The position numbers and the translations under genes are program-made. Positions 23,366 to 35,384 of a stretch of DNA of 64,000 nt are shown piece after piece. Within the stretch, counting starts at the first letter, position 1; each line of letters opens with the position of its first letter. The stretch is from Tipula vernalis. Its lineage: Eukaryota; Arthropoda; Insecta; Diptera; Tipulidae. Below the pieces are notes generated by a model, which saw only the letters and a program-made list of their open reading frames with translations, was not told the origin of the DNA and searched no databases. The stretch is taken from contig OY282559.1 in the NCBI GenBank assembly GCA_958295665.1, positions 126,827,605 to 126,891,604 of the forward strand, written 5' to 3'.

Positions 23366-26025
23366 CCATCATCAAAATAGCCATATGGAATGCAAACGGC
23401 CTAACACAACATAAATCGGAGGTACATGCATTCCTCACTGAACACAATATTGACATAATGTTAATATCAGAAACACGCTTCACCAAAAATAGCTATTTCA
23501 AAATTAATGGGTACTCTATTTATGACACCAAGCACCCAGATGGTAAAGCACATGGAGGCACTGCTGTATTGATTAAGCGAAGATTAAAACACTACGAACT
23601 TACAAAATATGAGAAAGAACATATACAATCAACGAGCATTTGTCTGCAGGAGTGGTCTGGAAACTGCGTCATATCAGCAGTGTACTGCCCTCCAAAACAT
23701 GCTATAAAAAAACTCCAGTTCTTGGATTATTTCAGCCAGCTGGGTAATAAATTTCTTGCGGGCGGTGATTACAACGCTAAACATACTCATTGGGGTTCCA
23801 GATTAACTTCGCCGAAAGGTAAACAACTTTATGATGCCATAGAGGAACAGTCCCTGGATTATTTATCTGCCGGTAACCCAACTTACTGGCCCACGGATAA
23901 AAAGAAAACTCCTGATCTAATTGACTTTTGTGTAACTAAGGGCATTCCACGTACATATGCTAAGGCCACTGATTGCTATGATCTGTCTTCTGATCACTCA
24001 CCGGTAATAGTAACATTGAGTACTGATGTCCTAAGGAACGAAATACCGAACCGTCTTACAAACAAAAAAACTAATTGGGATCAATATAGGAGGTTAGTCG
24101 AACAAAAGTGTCTACTTAATATTCCTCTGATCACACCAGCTGATATTGATGCGGCGGCAGAAAATCTAAAAGATGTCATGACATTATCTGCTAAAAGGGC
24201 TACACCCGGCATAAGTAGTTCGGAAAAAGTTAATAAACTGTCACATAATATACAGGAACTAATCCAGGAAAAGCGAAAGATTCGCCGTCAATGGCAGCAA
24301 ACAAAATCACCATTATTGAAGTGGAAATTAAATCGAGCTATTAAGGCCCTAAGATTTGCTTTGAGCGAAGAAGAAAACCAGCGCGTAAACAACTACTTAA
24401 GTGATCTCTCGGCAACCGAGAGGACAGATTATTCCTTGTGGAAGGCAACAAAAAATTTAAAAAGGCCAACAAATTCGAATCCACCGATTAGACTACCAAC
24501 TGGAAATTGGGCGAGAAGTGATGAAGAAAAAGCCAATGCTTTTGCTGCTCATCTAGCAACAGTATTCGCCCCACACGAAGAAGATAATTATTTTGTGCTA
24601 CCCCAGCCAACGGATGATGGTTTATCCTACAAACCTATAAAGTATAACTGGAAGAAAGTTAAGAATACAATTAAAACTTGCATAAGCCCGAAAAAGGCAC
24701 CAGGACATGATCTTATTACTGGAAAAATGATAAGGGAATTGCCGGATAAATGCATAAAACTAATAACATTTGTATTCAACGCGGTTATGCGAACCAGTTA
24801 TATTCCTCAAAAATGGAAGATATCTTTGATCACAATGATACATAAGCCAGGGAAAAAAGAAACGCAAATCTCATCATATCGTCCAATAAGCATGCTGCCC
24901 ACAATCTCAAAGCTATTTGAAAAAATGTTACTAATGAAATTGAAACCAATATTAGAAGAACGGCGCGTTATTCCAGACCATCAATTTGGGTTCCGAAACC
25001 AACATGGTACTACAGAGCAAGTACACAGGATTGTAAATGCAATCAAAATCACCTTCGAGGAAAAGAAATATTGTGCTGCTGCCTTTTTGGATATCGCCCA
25101 AGCTTTTGATAAAGTTTGGCACGATGGACTAATTTACAAAATTAAAGAGCTTCTACCGAAAAAATTTCACTCAGTTCTGGGAAACTATCTTCTTCAAAGG
25201 CAATACATGGTCAAACAAAACAGTGCAACTACTTGCTTAAATGATATTAATGCAGGTGTCCCGCAAGGTAGCGTTCTAGGACCAATATTATACTTGTTGT
25301 ACACAGCTGATATACCTGTAACCAACAAAGTGATAATATCAACATTTGCCGATGACACTGCCATCCTGGTGTCTCACACTAATCCTGAAATTGCCTCAAA
25401 GGAATTACAGAATCATTTGAACAAGGTCGCGGACTGGCTAAAGGCATGGCGAATAAAAGTGAACGAAAACAAATCAACTCACGTCACATTCACGCTAAAC
25501 AAACGCACCTGCCCACCAGTGAAATTAAACGATAAAAATATTCCTCAACAAACGAAGGTAAAATACTTAGGTTTGCATCTGGATAGAAGGTTAACGTGGA
25601 AAAATCATATTGAAACAAAGCGCAACCAAATAAAAATTACATTTTCCAAAATGTATTGGCTGATGGGAAGAAAATCTCAGTTGTCATTAGTCAATAAAGT
25701 TTTACTGTACAAATCAATAATCAAACCCATATGGACTTATGGTATTCAGTTATGGGGATCCACCAGCGCTTCAAACAGAGAACTCCTGCAACGAACCCAA
25801 GCGAAAATACTTCGCAGTATCACCAATGCTCCTTGGTACATTCGAAATAGTAATATACATCACGACCTTGGGATTAAAACCGTTAAAGAAACAATTAAAG
25901 AATTCAGTTCGAAATATTATTCAAAACTAGAAGCACATCCCAACGAATTGGCCAGGGAGATACTAAAACAGCCGCGATTTAGACGTCTGAGAAGAACAGA
26001 TCCACTCGAACTAATGAACCTGTGA
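23362..26025 (+). CDS. Jockey ORF2, endonuclease and reverse transcriptase
   Basis: An 887-residue protein with no internal stop. The N-terminal AP-like endonuclease has IAIWNANG (Asn10), ISETR (Glu37), GGDYNAKH (Asp136, Asn138) and SSDHSPV (Asp211, His212), so the catalytic set is complete. The reverse transcriptase shows KAPGHDLITGKMI, YRPISMLPTISKLFEKML, FLDIAQAFDKVWHDGL (first Asp), GVPQGSVLGP, the catalytic FADD at residues 662-665 (25345-25356) and KYLGLHLDRR. No RNase H domain follows, as usual for Jockey. It nicks the target and copies the RNA from the free 3' end. It starts inside the ORF1 stop (ATGA). The copy looks catalytically competent, although its promoter is probably lost. 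Confidence 0.95.
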   Translation: MTIIKIAIWNANGLTQHKSEVHAFLTEHNIDIMLISETRFTKNSYFKINGYSIYDTKHPDGKAHGGTAVLIKRRLKHYELTKYEKEHIQSTSICLQEWSGNCVISAVYCPPKHAIKKLQFLDYFSQLGNKFLAGGDYNAKHTHWGSRLTSPKGKQLYDAIEEQSLDYLSAGNPTYWPTDKKKTPDLIDFCVTKGIPRTYAKATDCYDLSSDHSPVIVTLSTDVLRNEIPNRLTNKKTNWDQYRRLVEQKCLLNIPLITPADIDAAAENLKDVMTLSAKRATPGISSSEKVNKLSHNIQELIQEKRKIRRQWQQTKSPLLKWKLNRAIKALRFALSEEENQRVNNYLSDLSATERTDYSLWKATKNLKRPTNSNPPIRLPTGNWARSDEEKANAFAAHLATVFAPHEEDNYFVLPQPTDDGLSYKPIKYNWKKVKNTIKTCISPKKAPGHDLITGKMIRELPDKCIKLITFVFNAVMRTSYIPQKWKISLITMIHKPGKKETQISSYRPISMLPTISKLFEKMLLMKLKPILEERRVIPDHQFGFRNQHGTTEQVHRIVNAIKITFEEKKYCAAAFLDIAQAFDKVWHDGLIYKIKELLPKKFHSVLGNYLLQRQYMVKQNSATTCLNDINAGVPQGSVLGPILYLLYTADIPVTNKVIISTFADDTAILVSHTNPEIASKELQNHLNKVADWLKAWRIKVNENKSTHVTFTLNKRTCPPVKLNDKNIPQQTKVKYLGLHLDRRLTWKNHIETKRNQIKITFSKMYWLMGRKSQLSLVNKVLLYKSIIKPIWTYGIQLWGSTSASNRELLQRTQAKILRSITNAPWYIRNSNIHHDLGIKTVKETIKEFSSKYYSKLEAHPNELAREILKQPRFRRLRRTDPLELMNL

Positions 26026-26489
26026 ACCTGTAAATTTAATTCGATATATACATATAAGTGTAGTCTAAATTAATTAAATTGTGAGCCCTAACAATAAGTA
26101 TTAACATTGGTTAAGACTTAAAATATGTAATAATTTTTAGCTTAAGATTTGATTACTTCTTGTTAGTTTCTTATGTTGAAAGATTCAAGAATAAAGCCAT
26201 TGGCAACATTTAAAAAAAAAAAAAAAAAAAAAAATTTATTTAACTTAAAATTATATATAAAAGTACATTGAAGCTTTTGGAATTCGAAACCGACACCATA
26301 GGATATAATAGTAGAGAGTTGGGTAAAATTACACAGAAGCGATTATAGAGCAAGGCTACCGATGTTACGAAGAAAATTTGTAAGGGAATTTGGCTGTTTT
26401 ATATATACGTATAGAATGGAAATTGGTGTTTCGAATTACCAGTCGTATAATATTTCCGCATATTTCCGAACATTCATCAAACCACCAGG

Positions 26490-27130
26490 CAAGCTTCAAG
26501 TGCTGTCCGAATTTCCTCATTTCAATTGCGTTTGAATTATTGATTTGCTACAAACCTTAAAATGTTTTTCTATAATAATTTTTTGGTTATCCAACTGCTT
26601 TAGGAGGTCTGCCTATGATTGTTTATAACCTGCATCGGATATTTCAATGTGGCCAAAAGATTGTTTAGCTTCTTCTTTTAGGCGGTTTTGGAGGTAAGTA
26701 AATTTTACGAAATGTCTTTATCGTTTGTATCGCCATCAAAATATGGAATATTTAATTTTTGTAGTTTAATATAAGGTTTAGTAACTGTCAATGCTGGTGA
26801 ATCTTGTGTCAATACTGCATTACAATTATCGGGCTTCAAAACATATTTCAAATGAGACAAAATTTTGGAAATAAACTTGAAATTCCTACCTTCAAATAAT
26901 ACAATATCGATTTAATAATTATTATCAAATTCTTCTTCCGACAGACGATCTATTATTTTATTTGTTATTGTTAAATACGCTCTAAATACGCTTTCTCAAT
27001 AGATTCCAATCTTGTTTTCAACTCATTAGTATCTGGAGTATTGTTCACTTCTAAAAAATGTTCGGTGTTCGTCAACCGCCTTTTAACCAAAGCAAATCGC
27101 TTATTAAAATTATTTTGATCCGCCCATCCA
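26490..27130 (-). pseudogene. BEL/Pao gag N-terminal remnant
   Basis: Minus-strand reading gives an N-terminal coiled-coil-like stretch around 27000-27110 (TNELKTRLESIEKAYLE). Around 26745-26800 follows the block IKLQKLNIPYFDGDTND, which resembles the start of the BEL/Pao capsid domain, and then ISDAGYKQ and DNQKIIIEKHFKV near 26560-26650. Several stops and frame changes are present. It differs from the BEL at 9.4-13.7 kb (which lacks this region) and from the gag at 53 kb (more C-terminal), so it is a separate insertion or a detached piece. Confidence 0.65.
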
Positions 27131-27333
27131 TGGTTAAAGTAAAAATGTCAACTCTAAAATCTTAAAATTCATTATTTAATTAACGTTTGTCAAATTTAAA
27201 TATTATATGAAAGAATGTTAAGTTAATTTTTACCAAACGAACGAACAACAAGTAAATATCGACTCAAAGTTAAAATTCTAAAATTATTTGCACGTTTAGC
27301 TATTCACCACTAGATGGTAATGTTAACAATATA

Positions 27334-28242
27334 TTGTTACGTTTTGGCCTTGTCAAATAAGGTTCGTATCACTGGATTGTGAATAATACAAAATCAATTT
27401 TATTTATCTCCAACGAATTTATTTATTTCACAAAATTTATTACAACACAGTTTATCAATAAAAATTCACAAAATCACTTTATATAAATTATTCTCAAATT
27501 TTACTGATCACTTTTACTTTTTATTTTACACTAAAACACTTTTTAAATCACTTTTTAATTCCTTTTTAATCTTTACACTATCGCTTTCCAAATACTAATA
27601 ATAATCTTACAAGTTTATACTATCGCGTTCCAAATTCGAATAATCCAATTCGATCTTGTTTGCCTTTTTATATACACAAACCAAGCTTCTAGAAAGTTCA
27701 TGACTTTTCCAGTACTAATAGTGTGGAAACATTTAGAACAGTTTTATCATGGAAAATTCCATTTTAGTACAGTAAAACATTGAGCTATTAATTTAAATTA
27801 TTCTATTACAATCTAGGTGTCACCGTCACATAGTGAAATTTTAATACTGTGACGGTGACATCTAGTGTGTTATAGAATAAGTTAAAATTAATAGCTCAAT
27901 GTTAAACTGTACTAAAATGGAATTTTCCATGATAAAATTGTTCTGGACTATTTTAGAGTAACCTTGTAAGATTGTTAGTAATATTTGGTAAGCGATAGAG
28001 TAAAGATTAAAAAGGAATTAAAAAGTGAATTAAAAAGTGTTTTTGTGGAAATAAAAATTATAAGTGTACAGTATTTGAGAATAATTTATATAAAGTGATT
28101 TTGTGAATTTTTTTATTAATAAACTCTGTTGTGATTATTCTTGTGTGAAATAAATAAATTCGTTGGTGATAAATTCAATTGATTTTGTATTATTCACAAT
28201 CCAGTGATACGAACCTTAATTGACTAGGCAAAAACGTAACAA
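27334..28242. mobile_element. Foldback element (long-TIR MITE), 909 bp
   Basis: The left half (from TTGTTACGTTTTGGCC at 27334) is inversely repeated in the right half (ending GGCAAAAACGTAACAA at 28242), nearly to the centre at about 27840, where CCGTCACA and TGTGACGG face each other. The left arm carries about 100 extra bases (around 27600-27720). TA dinucleotides flank both sides (27332-27333 and 28243-28244), compatible with a Tc1/mariner-type TA target. No coding capacity. Confidence 0.75.
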
Positions 28243-28244
28243 TA

Positions 28245-30005
28245 CGTTGCATCTTGTTATTACTATTATAAAAAGTTATTGTTGTTAACTTGATGAATAT
28301 AATATCGCAAATTATCCTACTTATTAAATTCAGGTGCTAAGAAAAAAAGTCACATTTACCTTTTTGTAGTTTTGAGTAATTTTAATTTTTCTGTTTTTGT
28401 TTGCCATGTCTTACTATGAAACTTGACTCCTAAATAACGTGATTTTATGGCATTTACTAAATAATATTTGGCCTTTAAAAAAAGCAGAAAAATAGGTATT
28501 TGTTTGCAGAATCCAAATATACCCTAATCCAATTTTTGACTTTTGGCGCTTATGAATTTTTTTCTTAGCACGGCAATGTTGCTTTTATTTATGTTATTTT
28601 GATAAGTGAAACCAAATTTTAATATTTGGAAGATATCCTCCCGATTACGTTCTTATTTTGTTTACCAATTATAGTATAATTTCGATGATTATGAATAAAT
28701 CCAAGTTAAATTATGTAGATCGGCAAATATATTTTTCAGGTTAGCTTTGTTTCGTGGAATTATGTTTTTGTACCCATTTTAATAATATATCCGGTCGAAT
28801 GACCAAATTTTCTATCGTTAGAGTTGCTGTACGCGTCTGAATGTGTGTTGCAAAAGACTGCAACTTCAGTGTGTTCCATCAAGATACTAAAGACTACTCA
28901 CACAGAAAGCAAAAGGACATTCATTTTTCATACTCAGGGGACCACAAAATAAATAAATTTCCAAAAATCTCAAGGTACAAAATTTTTAGCATCACTAACC
29001 CTTTATTCTGCTAATGTAAAAGTAATGAGGCTAACAACAACAGCAACAGAAAACCATGTTCCAATTGAGCTTCTTTTTTTAATTAGTGCTTCACATTCAA
29101 AAAATAAAAATCATCAAATTAAAACGTGACTTCCAAAAATATGTGATTTGACATATTTTTGACCTATTTTTGGATCTTTTATGAAACATAGTATAATTGA
29201 GTTTGCGAAGCATAATAATAGTCTACTTTATGTTTGAAAGGATGTTGGGTTATGAATGTTGTGGTCTCTTTGAGTTTGTTTTCACGATTGATTTTAAAAT
29301 TGTTTTTAAGATTTACATTTTTGAACTGTTAAATCAAGAAAATTTGTAGTTCAATCCGAATCTATTTATAGCGTGAACTTAATATTTATGTGATTGTTGT
29401 TGATATATCGGTGGAACCTTGGAAAAACAGTAAAATATCATCCACATGCAAGTAAATTTTATTACTGAAGTGTTTATTGAAATAGATATGGCGCTGCTGA
29501 AATATGTGGAAGTGGAGAAATTGATTAATGGACTTATAGGGGTATCCTACTTTTATTTTTATTTTAAATGTGGGGAAATTTTTGATGATCGCGTTGATTT
29601 CCTCGAGGTATACATTTGTCGGATCGTTCATTATTTTGAACATTATTTTTACCAATGAATTTCATGACTTTTAGATGTGTTCTGAAATTCACATTCGGCG
29701 TATCGATTGTTTTCCAGTATCATATAACCGGCCTATATCCAGTATAACCGGCTTCCGTTTATTAGTGTCAATTTTGCCCTAAACGTATCCTAAAAAAATC
29801 AAAATAAAAAAATTTGAATTTTTTTTTAGGACAAATATACGTAAGTGAATTTTGTCTTGAATTTGTCCTAAAAACCGTCAACCAAAATTATTCTTTAAAT
29901 GTATTAGTGTAAATGCAGAAACCCTCGTTATAACGCAATTCTTTTAATAAGTATAATAAAAATAATTTAGGAATTATGTATATATAATACATATGATTTT
30001 AAAGT
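28245..30005. other. Gene-free stretch
   Basis: AT-rich with only short, overlapping opposite-strand open frames (29386-29658), none recognisable. Confidence 0.5.
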
Positions 30006-30305
30006 AAGGTGGTACTGACACCAAAATGGCCTAAATGCAAAGTTGACCCATACCTAGGCTATCCGAAACAAGATTCAGTTTGGTAGGGTGTTTAAGACAA
30101 CCATGTTTGATACGATCTCACCCAATATATACCAAATAATATGAAAAAATGATTTTCCCAATTTTATTGAGAAAATCCTAAGAAGGTTACACTAAAGTGG
30201 CTCATATGCAATGTTGGCATAAGAGTTCGGCTTTCCGAAACAAGATTCAGTTTTTAAAAAAATTGGGGATTAGAATGTTTAGGACAACCATGTATGATAT
30301 GCTCT
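30005..30305 (+). repeat. Two diverged tandem copies, period about 172 bp
   Basis: CCGAAACAAGATTCAGTTT occurs at 30063 and 30235. The surrounding 100-120 bases match, including GGACAACCATGTATGAT-type and TGCAATGTTGGC-type words. Probably a remnant of a longer array or a diverged segmental duplication. Confidence 0.65.
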
Positions 30306-30929
30306 CTATTCTCCCACTCTGCTCTCAAATATATTCCTTTTCCTTGAGTCTGTTTCTTGATTTAGTGAATTTAATTCGCTAGATCGTTACGTTCGTACTT
30401 GATACTCTCGGTGTTAAGTATGAATTGTATTTTTGTAGTTGCGTCATAGCTACCTGATGAGTAGTCCAAACTTTTCAGTACGAAACCAAACTACCAACAC
30501 AATGAACTCAAGGAAAGTTCTTATTTTTGTTCAGAGTTGCTATACTTTGTATAACTCTTAAGGGTAAGGTATAGGAAATTTGATATTTCTACTTTTTTGG
30601 GTATATATATTACAAACGATTGGCCTCTTGATTTTGCTTATCATTAATCAATCGAATTTTAATATAGTATATTATATTGATAAAAGATTTTATTGATAAG
30701 TCTGTAATGCGATTACATCCTGTAATGGCTTTTCCTCCTTTTTTCGAATGAAGTAGAAAATATTATGGAGGTATGACTTCTCGACTATTTTTCGAGACTT
30801 CATAAATATTGAACATCTAGTCTAGTTGAGAAATGTGTTGGACTGCCATAGAATACTCTTAATTCGATTTTGGACCCTGATAATAAGGTAAACATTTTAG
30901 TTGATGGGATACGTAGCTAATTCGATGAG

Positions 30930-31990
30930 TTCGCTCCCCTAAAAACTATTATTATAAACGCTGCTAGCCCACTTTGGTTCAATAATTCCATTTTATGGTT
31001 TCGTAATTTCATGTTTAATCACTGGAAACATACGAAATGTGGTGAGTTGAATCAGGAATATAAACGAAATAGGAACAAGAGAAATAATGCTGTTAAAAAT
31101 GCTAAAGCTCCTTATTTTGTTAAGCTTTAAAACCAAAATCAACCATCCAAATCATTTTGGAGGCACCTTAATTCCCCAACTGGACTATATAAGAAACAGA
31201 AAAGTTCAATTACTGATTACTCAGCAAACGATTTAAATAATTATTTATGTAGTCAGCAATCAGTTTTGTCTGAGTTCGTAAATATTACAGAAGCTAGTGA
31301 TAGAGGGTTCTCTTTCAGAAACATTGATATTGTTGATTTAACTAAAGTGTTAAATTCTTTTAAAACAAATTATGCTACCATTAATGACTTGCTTTTAAAA
31401 CATATCAAATTTGTATTATCCTTCATTGATTCTGTCATTCACCATATGCTTAACAGTACAATCACATTCTCTAGTTTCCTCTTAGCATGGAAGCACTCAA
31501 AAGTTACACCTATTTCCAAAAAAAAACAGAGTACATCTTGTTTGCCGGATTTCCGACCGATTAGTTAACTACCTGCACGTGCTAAGATTTTAGAAAAATT
31601 TCTTCAATCTCAAATTTTGGAATAGAACTCCAAAAGATGCTTGCTCGGTACCAATCTGATATTAGATTGAATCATAGTTCTATCACTGCTATCACAAGAT
31701 AGCATGTGTGCTAATTCTACTGGATTTTAGTAAAGCTTTTGATGAAATTGATCATCAATTGATACTTAGACAGCTTAGAGACAAATTCTTCTTCTTTGTA
31801 CCTGCTTGGCGTTTAATTGAATCATATCTGAATGACCGTAGTCAAACAGTATCGTTTGATTCGTCTGTTTCTAACGCATGTAAAGTCGTTTCTGGAGTAC
31901 CTCATCAGTCCTGAGGCCAGGAGAGTTTCACATATTTGCTGATGACCTGCAGATATATAAACGTTTCAATATTGGTAATGCTTTTTTCTT
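30930..31990 (+). pseudogene. Decayed LINE reverse transcriptase
   Basis: From about 30960 a linker region reads FNNSILWFRNF and KRNRNKRNNAVKNAKAPY. A 100-codon open piece (31266-31568) ends with the FRPIS polymerase block. Next is ILLDFSKAFDEIDHQLI (31711 onward, first catalytic Asp), then SGVPHQS, a mutated form of the GVPQGS box, and finally FADDLQIY at 31935. Motif order and spacing match a Jockey-superfamily non-LTR enzyme. Stops separate the pieces, and endonuclease and 3' end are not recognisable. It is distinct from the intact Jockey at 21.9-26.2 kb. Confidence 0.8.
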
Positions 31991-32250
31991 GTATCGAAAA
32001 GGTAAACCAGGATATTCAAACTACTTCAGAGCAGTGTACTGATCATCTTTTCAAAATTGTTGTAAATCGAACTGAGATATTTATATTTTTCTAATACGGT
32101 TAATAACTCAGGTATACATTTTAACAAGATTTATGCTGGAAGCATCATTTGGAGAAAATACTTATGCAGAAGGATTACTTTCCTTTTGAGAATGCTTTGG
32201 ACTAATACGAAACACCTAATCTCGAATTTTCGTCTACAGTTAGTCAAGAT

Positions 32251-33100
32251 TTTTAAGTGATATAACTTTTCACTGATTTCCCTAGGAATCCATAGTAAAA
32301 ATGGTGTTTTTTACCTTCAAGTTTTTCAATGAAAAAATCAAAAATAATATAAATGTTTCTATAAAAGTTTTTTACATATCTTTAGCAACAAGGTTCCAGA
32401 AGACTATATTGGTATTAAATAAATATTAATTGCAGAAATAATAAAATTAAATTATTTCTAAAATATATTTTGTCGAACTTTAATTTTGAAAAATATATGA
32501 AGGTTGCAAGCAATACTTGCTAAATTTATCTTTAGTTTTACTAGTCTACGTCAGATGTCTAAGATGTTTACAGAAAAATACGAAAAAAAAATAATTAATC
32601 ACAAAATTGTCACACGTTCTTAACATTTTGTGAATTTATTTTGCTTTTCCTATAATTTTTGAAATTGAAATCTTCCCAGGTGGTAATTTTTGGTACGATT
32701 TTACCAAATTTTTCGACGATCATTGCCATCTATGTAATATATATTGACTTCATGATCAAACGAATTGTAGTAAGCTTTTATTTCAATTTGACCAAAATGC
32801 GTTTGTTATGATTTTTTTTTTATATTTTGGTTTAAATAAATCAATTATTACCAGAAAATGTAAACGATTTACTTAAACGACATTGATATATGTTGAAATT
32901 CAAATATTTATGAAATTATTTCAGAAATCATAATTAAGAATTTGTAACGTTTTCATTTACAAATTTGTTTTAGGATAAAAGTGATTTCCCATATGTTTTG
33001 TGTGTTTAACTATGAAAAGTTTGGTTGTTCCTCGTTTCTAATTCCTTTATAAAAGCTTCGTTTTTTAGACTATGGCTTTGTATAATCAAGTTTGCTTTGC
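32251..33100 (+). repeat. Left arm of a widely spaced inverted repeat
   Basis: About 850 bases match the reverse complement of 40009-40870 at roughly 85-90% identity by eye, with only small indels. The best stretch covers 32930-33090, including the block from GTAACGTTTTCATTTAC to CTTTATAAAAGCTTCG. The copies enclose 6.9 kb. Confidence 0.9.
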
Positions 33101-33161
33101 TATTACTTAATTCACATCAAATTTAGTGCTCAACAATTTTAAGTAATTTTTTATATTGCAG

Positions 33162-33458
33162 ACTGAGGCCGAGGTCAAAAAATCAAAGGAAAAATGTAAA
33201 CAACCCAGAATCTTATTGTTGGGTAACTTATTAGATCCAACTGCAGCAGTTTCAGTTGTTGGAAAAACCATTTATTCCAATAATATATTAACTACATTCA
33301 AATCGTGCTTCAACGGCTTCTTTGGTTTAAACACTTCGTACTCAGAAGAATTGCACCACATTTTGGTTACTGAAAAGCTATTTTTTAATTTGAATATTTT
33401 GAAAAAAAACTTTTCCTATAATACAGATTTCTTTATTAGAACTTTAAAAGAAGCTTAA
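33162..33458 (+). pseudogene. C-terminal exon of a second ORF1-like copy
   Basis: A splice-acceptor-like TTTATATTGCAG ends at 33161 and is followed by 98 open codons to a TAA at 33456-33458. QPRILLLGN and the CF-containing block downstream align with QPFIIVLGN and AIDICFKLFHIF in the C-terminal part of the spliced gene at 47339-49504. The rest of the gene is not found upstream, where the left arm of the inverted repeat begins instead. Function unknown; see the larger copy. Confidence 0.6.
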
Positions 33459-33461
33459 AAC

Positions 33462-33615
33462 ATGATACTTTGCTGTATTTGTAATGATGTGTTCTCTGGA
33501 GTTAATAATTATATCAATCATTTGAAGAAACACAATACCGTCGATTTCAAATGTCCGTTCGAAGATTGTACTAGAAAATGTTCATATTATTTTTCATTAA
33601 AATCTCATTTGAATA
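33462..33615 (+). pseudogene. Start of a second ORF2-like copy, two C2H2 fingers
   Basis: The ATG is only 3 bases after the ORF1 stop. The first finger is CCICNDVFSGVNNYINHLKKH (21 residues; C-X2-C-X12-H-X3-H). The second starts CPFEDCTRKCSYYF (C-X4-C-X12-H) but its last His is displaced. Spacing is the same as in the paired fingers that open the intact ORF2 at 49548, including the unusual C-X4-C of finger two. After about 33615 the similarity ends in AT-rich sequence, so the transposase-like body is missing. A 73-codon open piece at 33933-34154 (FENELVNIESMD) may or may not belong to it. Confidence 0.6.
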
Positions 33616-34915
33616 TTTATTTTTATATATATGTACATAAATGTATGTATGAATACAAAATGTTTGTGTTAAATACCACCCTCATGCTTCCACTCTCGGT
33701 TTTGTGCATTATGCTCATTCACAACAGATTGTGGCGAATAAAGTGGCTTAGCATTATAAAAAGTAGAAATAAAAACTGCCAGATCTTACACCACATCACG
33801 GCTGTTCAAATGATTCACATCACACGTTTAGGTTTTTATATTTTTGCATGCGCCACTTGAAATCCTGCAGTTTTACGTTGAGCGGCGTCACCAAGGGATC
33901 CGTGTGATGGTGGCATTCTGCCTAAATTTTTTTTGGTTCGAACTTTAAATTCTTTACGAAAATATCATCTAAAAATTTCTGAAAGAAAAAATGAATTATG
34001 TAGAACTTTTGAAAATGAATTAGTTAATATTGAGTCGATGGATATTACTACACACTTAAAAAAATATTGCTTATGTAATGTAAATTGCAATACATATAGG
34101 TCCAGTGGAATACTGTATTACAAAATACAGGATTTAATACAATTACAGCAATAACAATAAATTTTAGTGCAACATTCCATTAGAATGTAAAGCAGGTTGT
34201 AGAAGGGTCAATCATATACATACATACTCGTATATCGTCTGCATTACTAAAATATTTTAAAAGTTTTGAATTTTAAAGCAAGTTGTATTCAAAGTTGCGT
34301 AAGTTTAGCCCTTTTCACGTAGGACTACGTCATTGTTGTCATTATATATGGCGGGGGAAGGGGGAGGTGGGGTTAACCAAAATTTCAATGTGATGAATAG
34401 CGTCACGGAATTGACATATTTACAAAATTTATTTGATTAAAGCAATGTCTCTTGTTAAATATAAATGTAATGTTTTAAAAACTGTAAAAATCAAACTCAG
34501 TTAAATAAAAATTTGTTGATTGAAAAGAAATTAAAACAACAAATTATTAAAATGTATTTTAATTTCAATTTTAATTAAATAGTGATAAACTTGATCAAAC
34601 ATGCCGCACGCCATATTGATTTAAAGTTATAAAATAAAAATAAAAAAGTTGAAAAAACAAGTATACTGATTATGTAAAATATTGCGTATATTTTTTGAAA
34701 TTATATGCTGTATCACCTATGCAACCCTAGAAAATTGTATAGTCGCAAAGATCAGACCGAAAAATGTTTAGGTTTGCGAGTTATGGGACTTCAAAGTTTC
34801 CAAGTGACCGGAAACTAATTTGATTTAATAAGTCATTTGAATCAATGCCTTCTAGAATATACAAGCTAAACTACTGCAAGCAAAAATTATTTTTCTTTGC
34901 TTTCCTCAACATAGC

Positions 34916-35323
34916 ACAGATGGCAATTAACGTTCGAAAAATCAAAGAATAGAAAGAAACAGAGAATAAAACATTTCAAAAATAAAAAAATTATTTAGTA
35001 TTATCTCATGCGTACGAAAGGAAGGTTGTACATATTTTTATCTCTGCTAATTTCCTGCATAATTTAAAATTAATAAAATTATTAATAAAATAATGATTTA
35101 AATACAAATAAATATTAACTAAAAATGTAACATGAGTTGAGAAAAATTTATATGAACTATTCTTTAATTAATAATTTTAAATTATGAAAAAACACACGAC
35201 GTACAACCTTCCTTTCTTGCGCTTGGATTAATACTAACTTATTTTTTATATTTTTCACATGTTTTAATCTCATCGTTTTCAAGTTTTGTTCTCTTTCATT
35301 TTTCTAGCATTAATGCCATCTGT
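34916..35323. mobile_element. MITE with about 120-bp terminal inverted repeats
   Basis: It starts ACAGATGGCAATTAACG and ends CATTAATGCCATCTGT. The inner ends of the arms are GAAAGGAAGGTTGTAC (35017-35032) and GTACAACCTTCCTTTC (35202-35217). The arms match for about 120 bases with moderate divergence. The unpaired centre is AT-rich. No clear target duplication and no coding capacity. Confidence 0.7.
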
Positions 35324-35384
35324 ACAAGGTTAATGGAACTGTCGACATAAATTGAGTGTCGTAGTCAGTAGTGTGGCTTGTCTA

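Larger units (their letters stand above)
21872..26234 (+). mobile_element. Jockey-clade LINE, coding-complete
   Basis: The 4.36-kb element has both ORFs intact, a short 3' UTR with AATAAA at 26190-26195 and a poly(A) run at 26212-26234. A 12-bp or longer target duplication (21860-21871 and 26235-26246) defines its limits. The left duplication ends only 12 bases before the ORF1 ATG, so the 5' UTR with the usual internal promoter is probably mostly missing. The insertion is young, and a related internal scrap lies at 16513-16734. Confidence 0.93.

Noticed and set aside
29386..29658. Overlapping opposite-strand frames of 70 and 89 codons
   Set aside because: Each is the antisense of the other, neither has a recognisable motif, and both are Ile/Phe-rich as expected from local composition.
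33932..33945. GGTTCGAACTTT as a tRNA or SINE B box
   Set aside because: No A box at a suitable distance and no cloverleaf can be drawn around it.
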